DNA of 64,000 nt from Ichthyophis bannanicus (Eukaryota > Chordata > Amphibia > Gymnophiona > Ichthyophiidae), in assembly GCA_033557465.1 (NCBI GenBank), contig CM066045.1:138343596-138407595 (forward strand), read 5' to 3'. Shown here piece by piece: positions 54,283-64,000 of this stretch; positions within the stretch are counted from its first letter, which is position 1, and each line of letters begins with the position of its first letter. Below the pieces are notes generated by a model. That model did not search any database and had not been told where the DNA came from. It saw only the letters and a list, made by a program, of their open reading frames with translations. Made by a program: the position numbers and the translations under genes.

Positions 54283-54440
54283 GCCAATGTGAAGAGTGGT
54301 GTTTTCCCTCACGTTGGCAGCTCTGTTACTGTGAAGTGTGTGAGTGCCGGGAAATGCCCTTTAACCTTTCCTGGCATTCAGCGCACTTCACAGTAACACA
54401 GCCGCCAGCGTGAGGGAAAACATCACTCTTCACACTGGCA
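54283..54440. repeat. Foldback element (inverted repeat)
   Basis: Arms of about 68 bp (from GCCAATGTGAAGAGTGGTG to the mirrored CATCACTCTTCACACTGGC) enclose a short loop. Arms differ at several positions. It resembles a small foldback MITE. Confidence 0.6.
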
Positions 54441-54539
54441 GCTGTGCAGGAGTGAGCTGTGGCCTTGCATGGGTTTCTCCGGCTCCCTCTGCAGTAGCCT
54501 AGACAGCCGTGGGGCACTTTGGGAGGGGGTGTCTAGGAT

Positions 54540-55660
54540 AGGACAGGAAATGGTCGATGGGGGACTAGGATTGGAAATTGGCTGATGCGGTGAGCTTGGA
54601 CTGGAAATGTGCCAATGGGGGGCTAGGATTGGAAATGGGCTGATGGGGGTGGCTTGGACTGGAAATGGGCTGATGGGGGGCTTGGACTGGAAATGGGCTA
54701 ATGGGGGACTGGGCTAGGACTGGAAATGAGCTGATGGGGGGCTAGGACTGGAAATGGTCTGATGGGGGACTAGAATAGGACTGGAAATGACTGATAGGGG
54801 GGCTAGGACTGGAAATGGACTGATGGGGGGCTAGGATTGGAAATGGGCTGATGGGAGGGTACTTGGACTGGAAATGGGTTGATGGGGGGCTGGGATTACA
54901 AATGGGCTGATGGGGGGGCTTGTAACAGAAATGGGCCAATGGTGGGCTTGGACTGGAAATGGGCTAATAGGGGACTGGGCTAGGACTGAAAATGAGCTGA
55001 CGGGGGGCTAGGATTGGAAATGGGCTGATTGGGGGCTAGGATTGGAAATGGACTGGTGAGGGGTACTTGGACAGGAAATTGGCCGATGGGGGGCTAGGAC
55101 TGGAAATGGGCTGTCGGGGGGATACTTGGACTGGAAATGGGCTGATGGGGGACTAGGCTAGGACTCAAAATGGGCTGATGGGGAGTTTGGACTGGAAATG
55201 GCCTAATGGGGGACTGGGCTAGGACTGGAAATGAGCTGATGGGGCGCTAGGACTAGAAATGGGCTGATGGGGGACTAGGATTGGAAATGGGCTGATTGGA
55301 GGGGCTTGTACTGGAAATGGGCTGATGGGGGCTTGGACTGGAAATGGGCTGATGGGGGACTGGGCTAGGACTGGAAATGAGCTGATGGGGTGCTAGGATT
55401 GGAAATGGACTGATGGGGGGGTACTTGGACTGAAAATGGGCCGATGGGGAGCTAGGATTGGAAATGGGCTGATGGTGGGAACTTGGACTGGAAATGGGCT
55501 GATGGGGACTGGGTTAGGACTGGAAATGAGCTGATGGGGGTCTAGGACTGGAAGTGGGCTGATGGGGAGTTTGGACTGGAAATGGGCTAATGGGGTGCTT
55601 CGACTGGAAAAGAGCTGATGGGGGTATGGAATAGGAATGGAAATGGCTGATGGGGGACTA
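54540..55660. repeat. Minisatellite, about 30-bp units
   Basis: Variants of CTAGGACTGGAAATGGGCTGATGGGGG are repeated for 1.1 kb, alternating CTAGGA, CTTGGA and CTGGGCTAGGA starts. Unit length varies from about 27 to 40 bp. G-rich on the plus strand. Confidence 0.9.
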
Positions 55661-55700
55661 AGGGGTATGTTTACTAAACTGCGGTAACGTTAGGTAACGA
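55661..55700 (+). repeat. Isolated Harbinger-like TIR end
   Basis: AGGGGTATGTTTACTAAACT repeats the end of the 27015, X1 and X2 elements, but after about 40 bp the sequence changes to a different repeat. No matching right end lies within the window. Confidence 0.55.
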
Positions 55701-56300
55701 TTGGGAGACCCCTGGGCAAGGTGCAGATGTCCTAGACATCAAAAGGGGAGACAGAATTTGTCACATTGCTCCTCAATTCTCACCACCACCAAAAAGTTGT
55801 CTAATAGACAACATTTTGGTGGTGGTGAGAAGCGAGGAGGAATGTGACAAAGTCTATCTACCCTTTTGATGTCTAGGACATCTGTACCTTGCGCACTCAC
55901 AATCTTAAATGACAGAGGTGTAAGGCAGGGGTCTCCCAATCCAGTACTGGAGGGCCACAAACCAGTCAGGTCGGGAGGATATCTCGAATGCATATATATC
56001 TCATGCATATTCATTAGGGCTATCCCAAAAACCTGCCAGGATTCCGGCCCTCCAGGACAGGTTTGGACACCCCTGCTATATACCCTTTCGATGTCTAGGA
56101 CATCTGCACCTTGCCCACTCACAATCTTAAATGACAGAGGTGTAAGGCAGGGGTCTCCAAATCCAGCCCTGGAGGGCCACAAACCAGTCAGGTTGGCAGG
56201 ATATCTCTAATGCATATATATCTCATGCATATTCATTAGGGATATCCCGAAAACCTGACTGGTCTGCGGCTCTCCAGGACCAGGGTTCCCCACCCCTGAC
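55701..56300. repeat. Composite MITE block with an inverted repeat and two hAT-like MITEs
   Basis: A segment with AAGGTGCAGATGTCCTAGAC and GACAGAATTTGTCAC occurs at 55715-55800, is mirrored at 55803-55895, and partly recurs at 56085-56140. Two hAT-like MITE copies follow it (55925-56075 and 56145-56297). The same neighbour pair, MITE plus this segment, is present at 36812-37085. Confidence 0.6.
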
Positions 56301-56727
56301 CTATAAGGTGCTGTATGCTGGCGACTGGCAGACTGTGTTGTGAAGCAATTGGGGTTTCCAGACCTAATCCCAGCATTGTTGCTGGTCTGCCCCAGTTACA
56401 GATATGGACTAGAAAATGGGACTGCTACTTCAGGAAAGAGATCTGCAATTGTGAGTATATACTTCTGGGAATTTTCTGAAAAGACTTTTTTGTATTAAAG
56501 CTAATTAATCTGTGAACAATCAGACAGGGCCTAGTAGCAGCACTTTAAGTTTAAAGTATCAGCAAAGTACTTTTAGATTAATTAAGCTTCAGATGAACAA
56601 GGTATATTAAACATATTAGGTACAGTTTTATTAGTATAAATATCCATAGCAAACCTTAGTAAGTAAAGAACTTAAAGATCTAAACACAAGCTTAAAACTA
56701 AGATGCAGACAGCAGTCTAGCAGCGAG

Positions 56728-57608
56728 ATGGGGGCTTTCCAGTCTTTTGAGTGTCACATGTATGATTTTCTCCCAGTTGGTGAGAGGTCTTACGTGTGCA
56801 CTAGGTGGAAGGAGCTCTTTGCTCTCAAGGAACGAGTCCGATCTCTAGATGCTAGAGTAGCAGACTTGGAAAACATAAGAAAGACAGAGAGGTACATAGA
56901 CGAGACCTACAAGGATATAGTCCTGAAGTCCCACCTCCAGTCTGGCAGCATCCCTGTTGCCATGGAGGAGAGAGGTCACGTGACAGGAGAGCATCATTCT
57001 GGTGTGGCAGGAAGTGATCCTGTAAGAAGGACCTCTCCTACAGGTGATGTAAAACCCTCTCGCACTGAGGAAGTTTCTCCAGGGCCATGTGCCCATGAGG
57101 GAAGGGTTAGGACGGCCGTTATAGTTGGTGATTCGATCATTAGGCATGGGTGGCTGGTGGACATGAGGATCGCCTGGTAACATGCCTGCCTGGTGCGAAG
57201 CTAGCAGACCTCATGCGCCACCTAGATAAGGTCTTAGATAGTGCTGGGGAGAACTCTGCTGTCTTGGTACATGTCGGTACCAATGACATAGGAGAATGTG
57301 GTAGGGAGGTCCTGGAGGCTAAATTTAGGCTTTTAGGTAGGACGTTGAATGCCAGAGCTTCCAGGGTAGCGTTCTCCAAAATGCTTCCTGTTCCACACGC
57401 AGGACCCAAAAGGCAGGCAGAGCTCCGGAGTCTCAATGCGTGGATGAGACGATGGTGCAGAGATGAGGGTTTTGGATTTGTTAGGAACTGGGGAACATTC
57501 TGGGGAAAGGAGGGGCTCTTCCGAAGGGATGGGCTTCACCTTAACTGGGATGGAACCAGGCTGCTGGCATTAACCTTTAAAAAGCAGATAGAGCAGTTTT
57601 TAAACTAG
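56728..57608 (+). pseudogene. CR1 ORF1 with SGNH/GDSL esterase-type domain, frameshifted
   Basis: The first part (MGAFQSFECHMYDFLPVGER) is followed by a coiled-coil-like LKERVRSLDARVADLENI. An esterase-type domain then shows the nucleophile block VIVGDSIIRHG, the VHVGTNDIG block with Asn, and the C-terminal DGLHLNWDGTRLL block with the catalytic His. This ORF1 type is characteristic of CR1 and helps fix the family. A frameshift near 57150-57178 separates the two parts (56728-57180 and 57150-57608). Confidence 0.8.
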
Positions 57609-57793
57609 ATAATAGGGGAAAGCCGACAGTCGCCCAAGAGCGCTTGGTTCAGAAGAATGTATCCTTGAAGGATACTACCAAAAGCAGAGAGGTTCCAAAG
57701 AAGGGTAAACTAGCCCAAATGCCCTTGAGTATGGAGCAGACAGAGCTTAAAGATCCCAAATTACCCATGTCTACCAATAGCCAGATTAATATG

Positions 57794-60343
57794 AATAAAA
57801 TACAATCTCTAAATGCTTGTATGCAAATGCTAGAAGTCTAAAAAATAAGATGGGAGAGTTAGAATATATAGCACTAAATGAAAGGTTAGATATGACTGGA
57901 ATATCAGAGACATGGTGGAAGGAGGAAAACCAGTGGGACACTGTGATACCTGGGTACAAACTATATCGTAATGATAGAGCTGATCAAATTGGTGGAGGAG
58001 TTGCACTCTATGTTAGAGAGGGCATTGAGTCAGAAAGGATTAAAGTTTTTCAGGAAACAAAATTTGCTGTAGAATCTCTATGGATTGACATTCCATGTAA
58101 AAAGGGGAAGGCGATGGCAGTGGGGGTGTACTATCGACCGCCTGGCCAGAATGAACAAATGGATGATGAAATGCTCAAAGAAATCAAGGAATCTAACAAA
58201 CATTACAGCACAGTAATAATAATGGATGATTTCAATTACCCCGGTATCAACTAGGTCAGTGTCACGGCAGGACATGGCTAGGGAGATAAAGTTCCTAGAT
58301 GAAATAAATGACTGCTTCTTGGAGCAGCTGGTTCATGAACCGACCAGAGGGGAAGCCATATTGTGCAAGAGATAAGGGTGTTGGAGGCACTTGGCAATAG
58401 TGATCATAGCATGATCGCGTTTGATTTAATTAATGGAGGAGGGATAGTAAGGAAATCCACAGTACTACCTTTTAAATTTTGAAAGGGAGACTATGATAAA
58501 ATGAGGAAAATAGTTAAGAAAAAACTAAAAGGAGCAGTTGCAAAAGTTAAAGACTTACATCAAGCTTGGGTGTTGTTGAAAAATACTATCTTGGAAGCCC
58601 AAACCAGCTGTATTCCACGCTTTAAGAAAAGTGGAAGGAAGTCCAAAAAACTGCCAGCATGGTTTAAAGGTGAGGCCAGAAAGGCTGTTGCTGGTCAAAT
58701 GCATAGCAAAGGGAGAATTTGAGAAGAAGCTTGCTGCGGAAGCAAAAACACAAAATAAAGACTTTTTCAAGTACATTCGTAGCAAAAGCCTGTGAGAGAG
58801 TCAGTTGGTCCATTAGATGATAGAGGGGTTAAAGGGACACTAAGAGGCGACAAGGCGATAGCGGAGAGACTGAATGAATTCTTTCCTTCTGTCTTTACTG
58901 AGGAATATGTAGAGATGTTACCCATGACTGAAGTGGTATTTAAAGGTGTAGAAGAATTGAAGGAAATATCGATACATCGGGAAGATGTATTACAACTATT
59001 AGATAAACTGAAGAGTAGCAAATCACCTGGGCCAGATGGTATACATCCAAGGTTGTTGAAAGAACTGAAATATGAGATTGCAGACCTGCTATTAATAATC
59101 TGTGAATTTTCATTAAAATCATCTGTAATATCTGAAGATTGGAGGATCGCCAATTTGACACCAATTTTTAAAAAGGGTTCCAGGGGTGATCCGGGAAACT
59201 ACAGACCGGTGAGCCTGATGTCAGTACTGGTAAAAATGGTAGAAACCATCATAAAGAACAAAATTACTCAGCTTGTAGGTAGTCATAGCCTAATGGGAGA
59301 CAGCCAACATGGCTTTAGACAAGGAAGATCTTGTCTTACTAATCTGTTATGTTTTTTTTGAAGGTGTGAATAAAGAGGTGGACAAAGGTGAGTCGGTTGA
59401 TATAGTGTATCTGGACTTTCAGAAAGCCTTTGACAAGGTCCCTCATCAGAGACTTTTGAAAAAACACTAAAGAGTCGTGGGATAGGAGGCAATGTACTAT
59501 TGTGGATCAGGAACTGGTTAAAAGATAGAAAGCAGAGGGTAGGGCTAAATGGCCAATTTTCCCAATGGAGAAAGGTGACTAGTGGTGTACCCCAGGGATC
59601 TGTGCTGGGTCCGCTGCTTTATGACATATTCATAAATGACCTGGAAAGGTGAATAACTAGTGATGTTATCAAATTTGCAGAGGGCACAAAACTATTTAAA
59701 GTTGTTAAAACCCAAGAGGATTGTGGAAAATTGTAAGAGGATCTTGATAAATTGGAAGACTGGGCATCAAAATGGCAGATGAAATTTAATGTGGACAAGT
59801 GCAAAGTTATGCACCTAGGGAAGAACAACCCAAACTGTGGTTACACGATGCAAGGTTCCACATTAGGAATCACCACCCAGGAAAATGATTTAGGCGTTAT
59901 TGTGGATAATATGTTAAAACCATCGGCCCAGTGTGCAGCGGCAGCTAAGAGAGCAAATAGAATGCTAGGTATCATAAGGAAAGGAATGGAAAATAAAACA
60001 AATGATATTATAATGCCTCTATATCGTTCCATGGTGAGACCGCACCTTGAATATTGTGTGCAATTCTGGTCGCCATATCTTAAAAAGGATATAGTTATTA
60101 GAAATGGTTCAGAGAAGAGCCACCAAAATGGTAAAGGGGATGGAAGGATACTCCTATGAAGAAAGGCTAAAAAGGTTAGAGCTCTTTAACCTGGAAAAGA
60201 GACGGCTGAGGGGAGATATGATAGAAGTCTATAAATTAATGAATGGAGTGGAACGGGTAAACGTAGATCAATTGTTTATGTTATCAGAATATAGAAAGAC
60301 TAGGGGACATGCAATGAAGCTACAGGGTAAACTACTTAAGACT
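57794..60343 (+). pseudogene. CR1 copy 1 ORF2 (endonuclease-RT), broken
   Basis: Pieces include the endonuclease start (MYANARSLKNKMGELEYI at 57817), GVYYRPPGQNEQMDDEM, a block of about 33 bp missing near 58360 relative to copy 2, and RT with SSKSPGPDGIHPRLL, GNYRPVSLMS and SQHGFRQGRSC, interrupted by frameshifts near 59360 and 59460. It keeps [13 protein letters not shown], but the catalytic FADD has become FAEG near 59678. A further block of about 130 bp is missing near 58700. It is not functional. Confidence 0.8.
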
Positions 60344-60424
60344 GCTGGCATTAACCTTTAAAAAGGAGATAGAGCAGCTTTTAAACTAGATAATAGGGGA
60401 AAGCCGACAGTCGCCCAAGAGCGC

Positions 60425-62593
60425 ATGGTTCGGAAGAATGTATCCTTGAAGGATACTACAAAAAGCAGAGAGGTTCCAAAAAAGAGTAAAGTAGCCCAAA
60501 TGCCCTCGAGTATGGAGCAGACAGAGCTTAAAGATCCCAAATTACCCATGTCTACCAATAGCCAAATTAATATGAATAAAATACAGTCTCTAAAATGCTT
60601 GTATGCAAATGCTAGAAGTCTACAAAACAAGATGGGAGAGTTAGAATATATAGCACTAAACGAGAGGTTAGATATGATTGGAATATCAGAGACATGGTGG
60701 AAGGAGGACAACCAGTGGGACACTGTGATACCTGGGTACAAACTATATCGTAATGATAGAGCTGATCAAATTGGTGGAGGGGTTGCGCTCTATGTTAGAG
60801 AGGGCATTGAGTCAGAAAGGATTAAAGTTTTGCAAGAAACAAAATTGGCTGTAGAATCTCTGTGGTTTGAAATTCCATGTAAAAAGGGGAAGGAGATGGC
60901 AGTGGGGGTGTACTATCGTCCGCCTGGCCAGAATGACCAAATGGATGATGAAATGCTCAAAGAAATCAAGGAAGCTAGCAAAAGTTACAGTGCAGTAATA
61001 ATAATGGGTGATTTCAATTACCCCGGCATCGACTGGGTCAGTGTCACAACAGGACATGCAAGGGAGATAAAGTTCCTAGATGAAATAAATGACTGCTTCT
61101 TGGAGCAGCTGGTTCATGAACCGACCAGAGGGGAAGCAATATTAGACCTAGTCCTTAGTGGAACACCAGATGTAGTGCAAGAGATAAGGGTGTTGGGGCC
61201 ACTTGGCAATAGTGATCATAGCATGATCACCTTTGATTTAATTAGTGGAGGAGGGATAGTAAGGAAATCCACAGTACTACCCTTTAACTTTCGAAAGGGA
61301 GACTATGATAAAATGAGGAAAACAGTTAAGAAAAAACTAAAAGGAGCAATTGCAAAGCTTAAAGACGTACATCAAGCTTGGGTGTTGTTGAAAAATACTA
61401 TCTTGGAAGCCCAGACCAGCTGTATTCCACGCTTTAAGAAAAGTGGAAGGAAGTCCAAAAAACTGCCAGCATGGTTTAAAGGTGAGGTCAGAGAGGCTGT
61501 TGTTGCCAAAAAAGCATCTTTCAGGAAATGGAAAAAAGAGCCAAATGATGAAACCTGGAAACAGCACAAGCACTGGCAAGTCAAATGCAAGGCATTGATA
61601 AGGCAGGCAAAGAGAGAATTTGAGAAGAAGCTTGCTGCGGAAGCAAAAACGCGAAATAAAGACCTTTTCAAGTACATTCGTAGCAAAAAACCTGTGAGAG
61701 AGTCAGTTGGTCCATTAGATGATAAAGGGGTTAAAGGAGCACTAAGAGACGACAAGGCGATAGCGGAGAGACTGAATGAATTCTTTGCTTCGGTCTTTAC
61801 TGAGGAAGATGTAGGGATGTTACCCATGACTGAAGTGGTATTTAAAGGTGTGGAAGAATTGAAGGAAATATCGATACATCGGGAAGATGTCTTACAACTA
61901 TTAGATAAACTGAAGAGTAGCAAATCACCTGGGCCGGATGGTATACATCCAAGGGTGTTGAAAGAACTGAAATTTGAGATTGCAGACCTGCTATCAGTAA
62001 TCTGTGAACTATCATTAAAATCATCTCTAATACCTGAGGATTGGAGGATCGCCAATGTAACACCAATTTTTAAAAAGGGTTCCAGGGGTGATCCGGGAAA
62101 CTACAGACCGGTGAGCCTGACATCAGTACCGGGAAAAATGGTAGAAACCATCATAAAGAATAAAATTACTCAGCATGTAGATAGTCACGACCTAATGGGA
62201 GACAGCCAACATGGCTTTAGACAAGGAAGATCTTGTCTTACTAATCAGTTATGTTTTTTTGAAGGAGTGAATAAACAGGTGGACAAAGGTGAGTCGGTTG
62301 ATATTGTGTATCTGGACTTTCAGAAAGCCTTTGGCAAGGTCCCTCATGAGAGACTTTTGGCAAAACTAAAGAGTCATGGGATAGGAGGCAGTGTACTATT
62401 GTGGATCAGGAACTGGTTAAAAGATAGAAAGCAGAGGGTAGGGCTAAATGGCCAATTTTCCCAATGGAGAAAGGGATCTGTGCTGGGTCCGCTGCTTTTT
62501 GACATATTCATAAATGACCTGGAAAGTGGAATAACGAGTGAGGTTATCAAATTTGCAGATGACACAAAACTATTTAAAGTTGTTAAAACCTAG
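60425..62593 (+). CDS. CR1 copy 2 ORF2: endonuclease and reverse transcriptase
   Basis: A 722-residue frame. Residues of about 55-280 form an APE-type endonuclease (LYANARSLQNK, GISETWWKE, VGVYYRPPGQ, IIMGDFNYPGIDW, GNSDHSMIT). RT follows, with KSSKSPGPDGIHPRVLKEL, KKGSRGDPGNYRPVSL, SQHGFRQGRS, VYLDFQKAF (first catalytic Asp) and KFADDTKLF (catalytic pair). Seven residues including the conserved GVPQ are deleted before GSVLGPLL near 62474, compared with copy 1 at 59575-59600, and FDKV reads FGKV near 62332, so the enzyme is probably inactive. The frame ends at a TAG where copy 1 has CAAG. Confidence 0.88.
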   Translation: MVRKNVSLKDTTKSREVPKKSKVAQMPSSMEQTELKDPKLPMSTNSQINMNKIQSLKCLYANARSLQNKMGELEYIALNERLDMIGISETWWKEDNQWDTVIPGYKLYRNDRADQIGGGVALYVREGIESERIKVLQETKLAVESLWFEIPCKKGKEMAVGVYYRPPGQNDQMDDEMLKEIKEASKSYSAVIIMGDFNYPGIDWVSVTTGHAREIKFLDEINDCFLEQLVHEPTRGEAILDLVLSGTPDVVQEIRVLGPLGNSDHSMITFDLISGGGIVRKSTVLPFNFRKGDYDKMRKTVKKKLKGAIAKLKDVHQAWVLLKNTILEAQTSCIPRFKKSGRKSKKLPAWFKGEVREAVVAKKASFRKWKKEPNDETWKQHKHWQVKCKALIRQAKREFEKKLAAEAKTRNKDLFKYIRSKKPVRESVGPLDDKGVKGALRDDKAIAERLNEFFASVFTEEDVGMLPMTEVVFKGVEELKEISIHREDVLQLLDKLKSSKSPGPDGIHPRVLKELKFEIADLLSVICELSLKSSLIPEDWRIANVTPIFKKGSRGDPGNYRPVSLTSVPGKMVETIIKNKITQHVDSHDLMGDSQHGFRQGRSCLTNQLCFFEGVNKQVDKGESVDIVYLDFQKAFGKVPHERLLAKLKSHGIGGSVLLWIRNWLKDRKQRVGLNGQFSQWRKGSVLGPLLFDIFINDLESGITSEVIKFADDTKLFKVVKT

Positions 62594-62608
62594 GAGGATT
62601 GTGGAAAA

Positions 62609-63367
62609 TTGCAAGAGGATCTTGATAAATTGGAAGACTGGGCATCAAAATGGCAGATGAAATTTAATGTGGAGAAGTGCAAGGTTATGCACCTAGGGAA
62701 AAACAACCCAAACTATGGTTACACGATGCAAGGTTCCACATTAGGAACCACCACCCAGAAAAAAGATTTAGGCGTCATTGTGGATACCGTGTTAAAACCC
62801 TCGGCCCAGTGTGCAGCGGCGGCCAAGAGAGCAAATAGAATGCTAGGTATGATAAGGAAAGGAATGGAAAATAAAACAAAAGATATTATAATGCCTCTAT
62901 ATCGTTCCATGGTGAGACCGCACCTTGAATATTGTGTGCAATTCTGGTCGCCGTATCTTAAAAAGGATATATCGATTTTAGAAAAGGTTCAGAGAAGAGT
63001 CACCAAAATGGTGAAGGGGATGGAAGGATACTCCTATGAAGAAAGGCTAAAAAGGTTGGGGCTCTTTAACCTGGAAAAGAGACGGCTGAGGGGAGATATG
63101 ATAGAAGTCTATAAATTAATGAACGGAGTGGAACGGGTAAACGTAGATCGATTGTTTACCTTATCAGAATATAGAAAGACTAGGGGACATGCAATGAAGC
63201 TACAGGGTAAACTATTTAAGACTAATAAAAGAAAATATTTTTTCACTCAACGTGTAATCAAACTCTGGAATTTGTTACCGGAGGATGTAGTAAAGGCTGT
63301 TAGTGTAGCTGGGTTTAAAAAAGGTTTGGACAAGTTCCTGGAGGAAAGGTCCATAAACCATTATTAA
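62609..63367 (+). CDS. CR1 copy 2 ORF2, C-terminal part
   Basis: After the TAG at 62591-62593 the same frame reopens and encodes the ORF2 C-terminal region: [45 protein letters not shown], and [13 protein letters not shown] to the terminal [10 protein letters not shown]. It is the continuation of 60425-62593, separated by one nonsense change, not an independent gene. Confidence 0.85.
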   Translation: MQEDLDKLEDWASKWQMKFNVEKCKVMHLGKNNPNYGYTMQGSTLGTTTQKKDLGVIVDTVLKPSAQCAAAAKRANRMLGMIRKGMENKTKDIIMPLYRSMVRPHLEYCVQFWSPYLKKDISILEKVQRRVTKMVKGMEGYSYEERLKRLGLFNLEKRRLRGDMIEVYKLMNGVERVNVDRLFTLSEYRKTRGHAMKLQGKLFKTNKRKYFFTQRVIKLWNLLPEDVVKAVSVAGFKKGLDKFLEERSINHY

Positions 63368-63535
63368 GAAGGGACCCAGGATATCAATGCTTGAACCAAT
63401 ACAAGCATTGTGGAACCTGTGTCCCTTGGGGAAACTGCTAGGTACGTATGACCTAGATTGGCCACTGTTGGAAACAGAATACTGGGCTTGATGAACCTTG
63501 GTCTGACCCAGTATGGCATATCTTATGTTCTTATG

Positions 63536-63850
63536 ACTAATAAAAGAAAATATTTTTTCACTCAACATGTAATCAAACTCTGGAATTTGTTACCGGAGGA
63601 TGTAGTAAAGGCTGTTAGTGCAGCTGGGTTTAAAAAATGTTTGGACAAGTTCCTGGAGGAAAGGTCCATAAACCATTATTAAGAAGGGACCCAGGATATC
63701 AATGCTTGACCCAGTACAAGCATTGTGGAACCTGTGTCTTTTGGGGAAACTGCTAGGTACGTATGACTTAGATTGGCCACTGTTGGAAACAGGATACTGG
63801 GTTTGATGGATCTTGGTCTGACCCAGTATGGCATATCTTATGTTCTTATG
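63536..63850 (+). mobile_element. Remainder of CR1 copy 1 (ORF2 end and 3' UTR)
   Basis: It begins ACTAATAAAAGAAAATATTT, exactly where copy 1 stopped at 60343, encodes [18 protein letters not shown] to [10 protein letters not shown], and ends with the CTTATGTTCTTATG terminal repeat. It would otherwise look like a separate truncated copy. Confidence 0.8.
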
Positions 63851-64000
63851 GCTCTGGCCCACCAACTCTGGAGGGCTGTTTTATACTAGCAGGATGGAGG
63901 TTGCTTCACCGGGGCTGGGGCACCTGTCCCTTATCTACAAAACAGGTGATGTAGGACCTTTGGGGCATGTAATGTATACTACTGTGACCTATAATGGCAC
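63851..64000. other. No recognisable feature
   Basis: 150 bp of unique-looking sequence after the CR1 end; no frame or repeat recognised. Confidence 0.4.

Larger units (their letters stand above)
56301..60343 (+). mobile_element. CR1 LINE, copy 1 (near full length, interrupted)
   Basis: A 5' UTR of about 400 bp precedes ORF1, then ORF2 and part of its C-terminus, up to 60343. The remainder resumes at 63536 after the insertion of copy 2. Numerous stops and small deletions show that it is the older of the two. The exact 5' end is not determined. Confidence 0.8.
60344..63535 (+). mobile_element. CR1 LINE, copy 2, inserted in copy 1
   Basis: It starts inside the end of ORF1 (TGCTGGCATTAACC) and continues through ORF2 to the terminal CTTATGTTCTTATG. 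Sequence of copy 1 stops at CTTAAGACT (60343) and resumes with ACTAATAAAAG (63536), giving a short ACT duplication. It is 5'-truncated, as is usual for CR1. Confidence 0.85.

Noticed and set aside
54540..55660. CRISPR array
   Set aside because: Units vary in length and sequence, with no constant repeat and unique spacers; the genome is eukaryotic.
63536..63850. Independent third CR1 insertion
   Set aside because: Its start coincides to the base with the break in copy 1 at 60343, so it is the tail of copy 1.

Overview
This window looks like nuclear DNA from a large-genome vertebrate, most likely an amphibian and possibly a caecilian. That is inferred from the repeat mix: CR1 LINEs whose ORF1 carries an esterase domain, Penelope-like elements with a GIY-YIG endonuclease, Ty3/gypsy LTR elements, L1-type ORF1 proteins and Harbinger DNA transposons. 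I see no bacterial operon, CRISPR array or intact host gene. The only likely host coding sequence is one exon of a SAM-dependent methyltransferase-like gene, present twice in inverted orientation and broken in the second copy. Almost everything else is mobile elements nested in mobile elements.

1-9.5 kb: the 3' half of a gypsy element whose pol frame runs through its polypurine tract into a 1.4-kb LTR, then an old CR1 relic, the methyltransferase exon, a LINE tail, a C/A-rich degenerate repeat, a decayed gypsy element (copy A) and a CR1 3' end. 9.5-21.5 kb: a Penelope-like insertion of about 12 kb, built as two head-to-tail units on each strand that meet head to head, flanked by a 13-14 bp duplication. 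21.5-26.4 kb: the rest of the gypsy copy B that the Penelope cluster interrupts. It is also interrupted by a solo LTR (4-bp duplication) and by an ORF1-only L1-like element (17-bp duplication) with a four-unit 111-bp 5' tandem array.

27.0-46.4 kb: a large composite with Harbinger-like terminal sequences. It holds a truncated HARBI1-type transposase exon, a palindromic TATA-bearing promoter region, a three-exon Myb/SANT (NAIF1-like) gene on the plus strand, a second Myb/SANT-like gene on the minus strand, a minisatellite, several tRNA-like modules and a 1.37-kb LTR carrying an open frame. Its right 3.8 kb (42.6-46.4 kb) is a TIR element of its own; an inverted relative lies at 48.8-52.9 kb and its empty site can be read in the duplicate at about 3.2 kb. 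46.4-53.7 kb: the second, inverted copy of the LINE tail/exon/CR1 block, interrupted by another ORF1-only L1-like element and by that second TIR element. 53.7-56.3 kb: a foldback, a roughly 30-bp minisatellite and composite MITEs. 56.3-63.85 kb: a near full-length CR1 into which a second CR1 of the same family has inserted.

Most coding regions are broken. The best preserved are the Penelope reverse transcriptase/endonuclease frames, the second CR1 ORF2, the two ORF1-only LINEs and the gypsy RT. All boundaries come from reading repeats against each other by eye. No search or alignment was run, so family names below the superfamily level are provisional.
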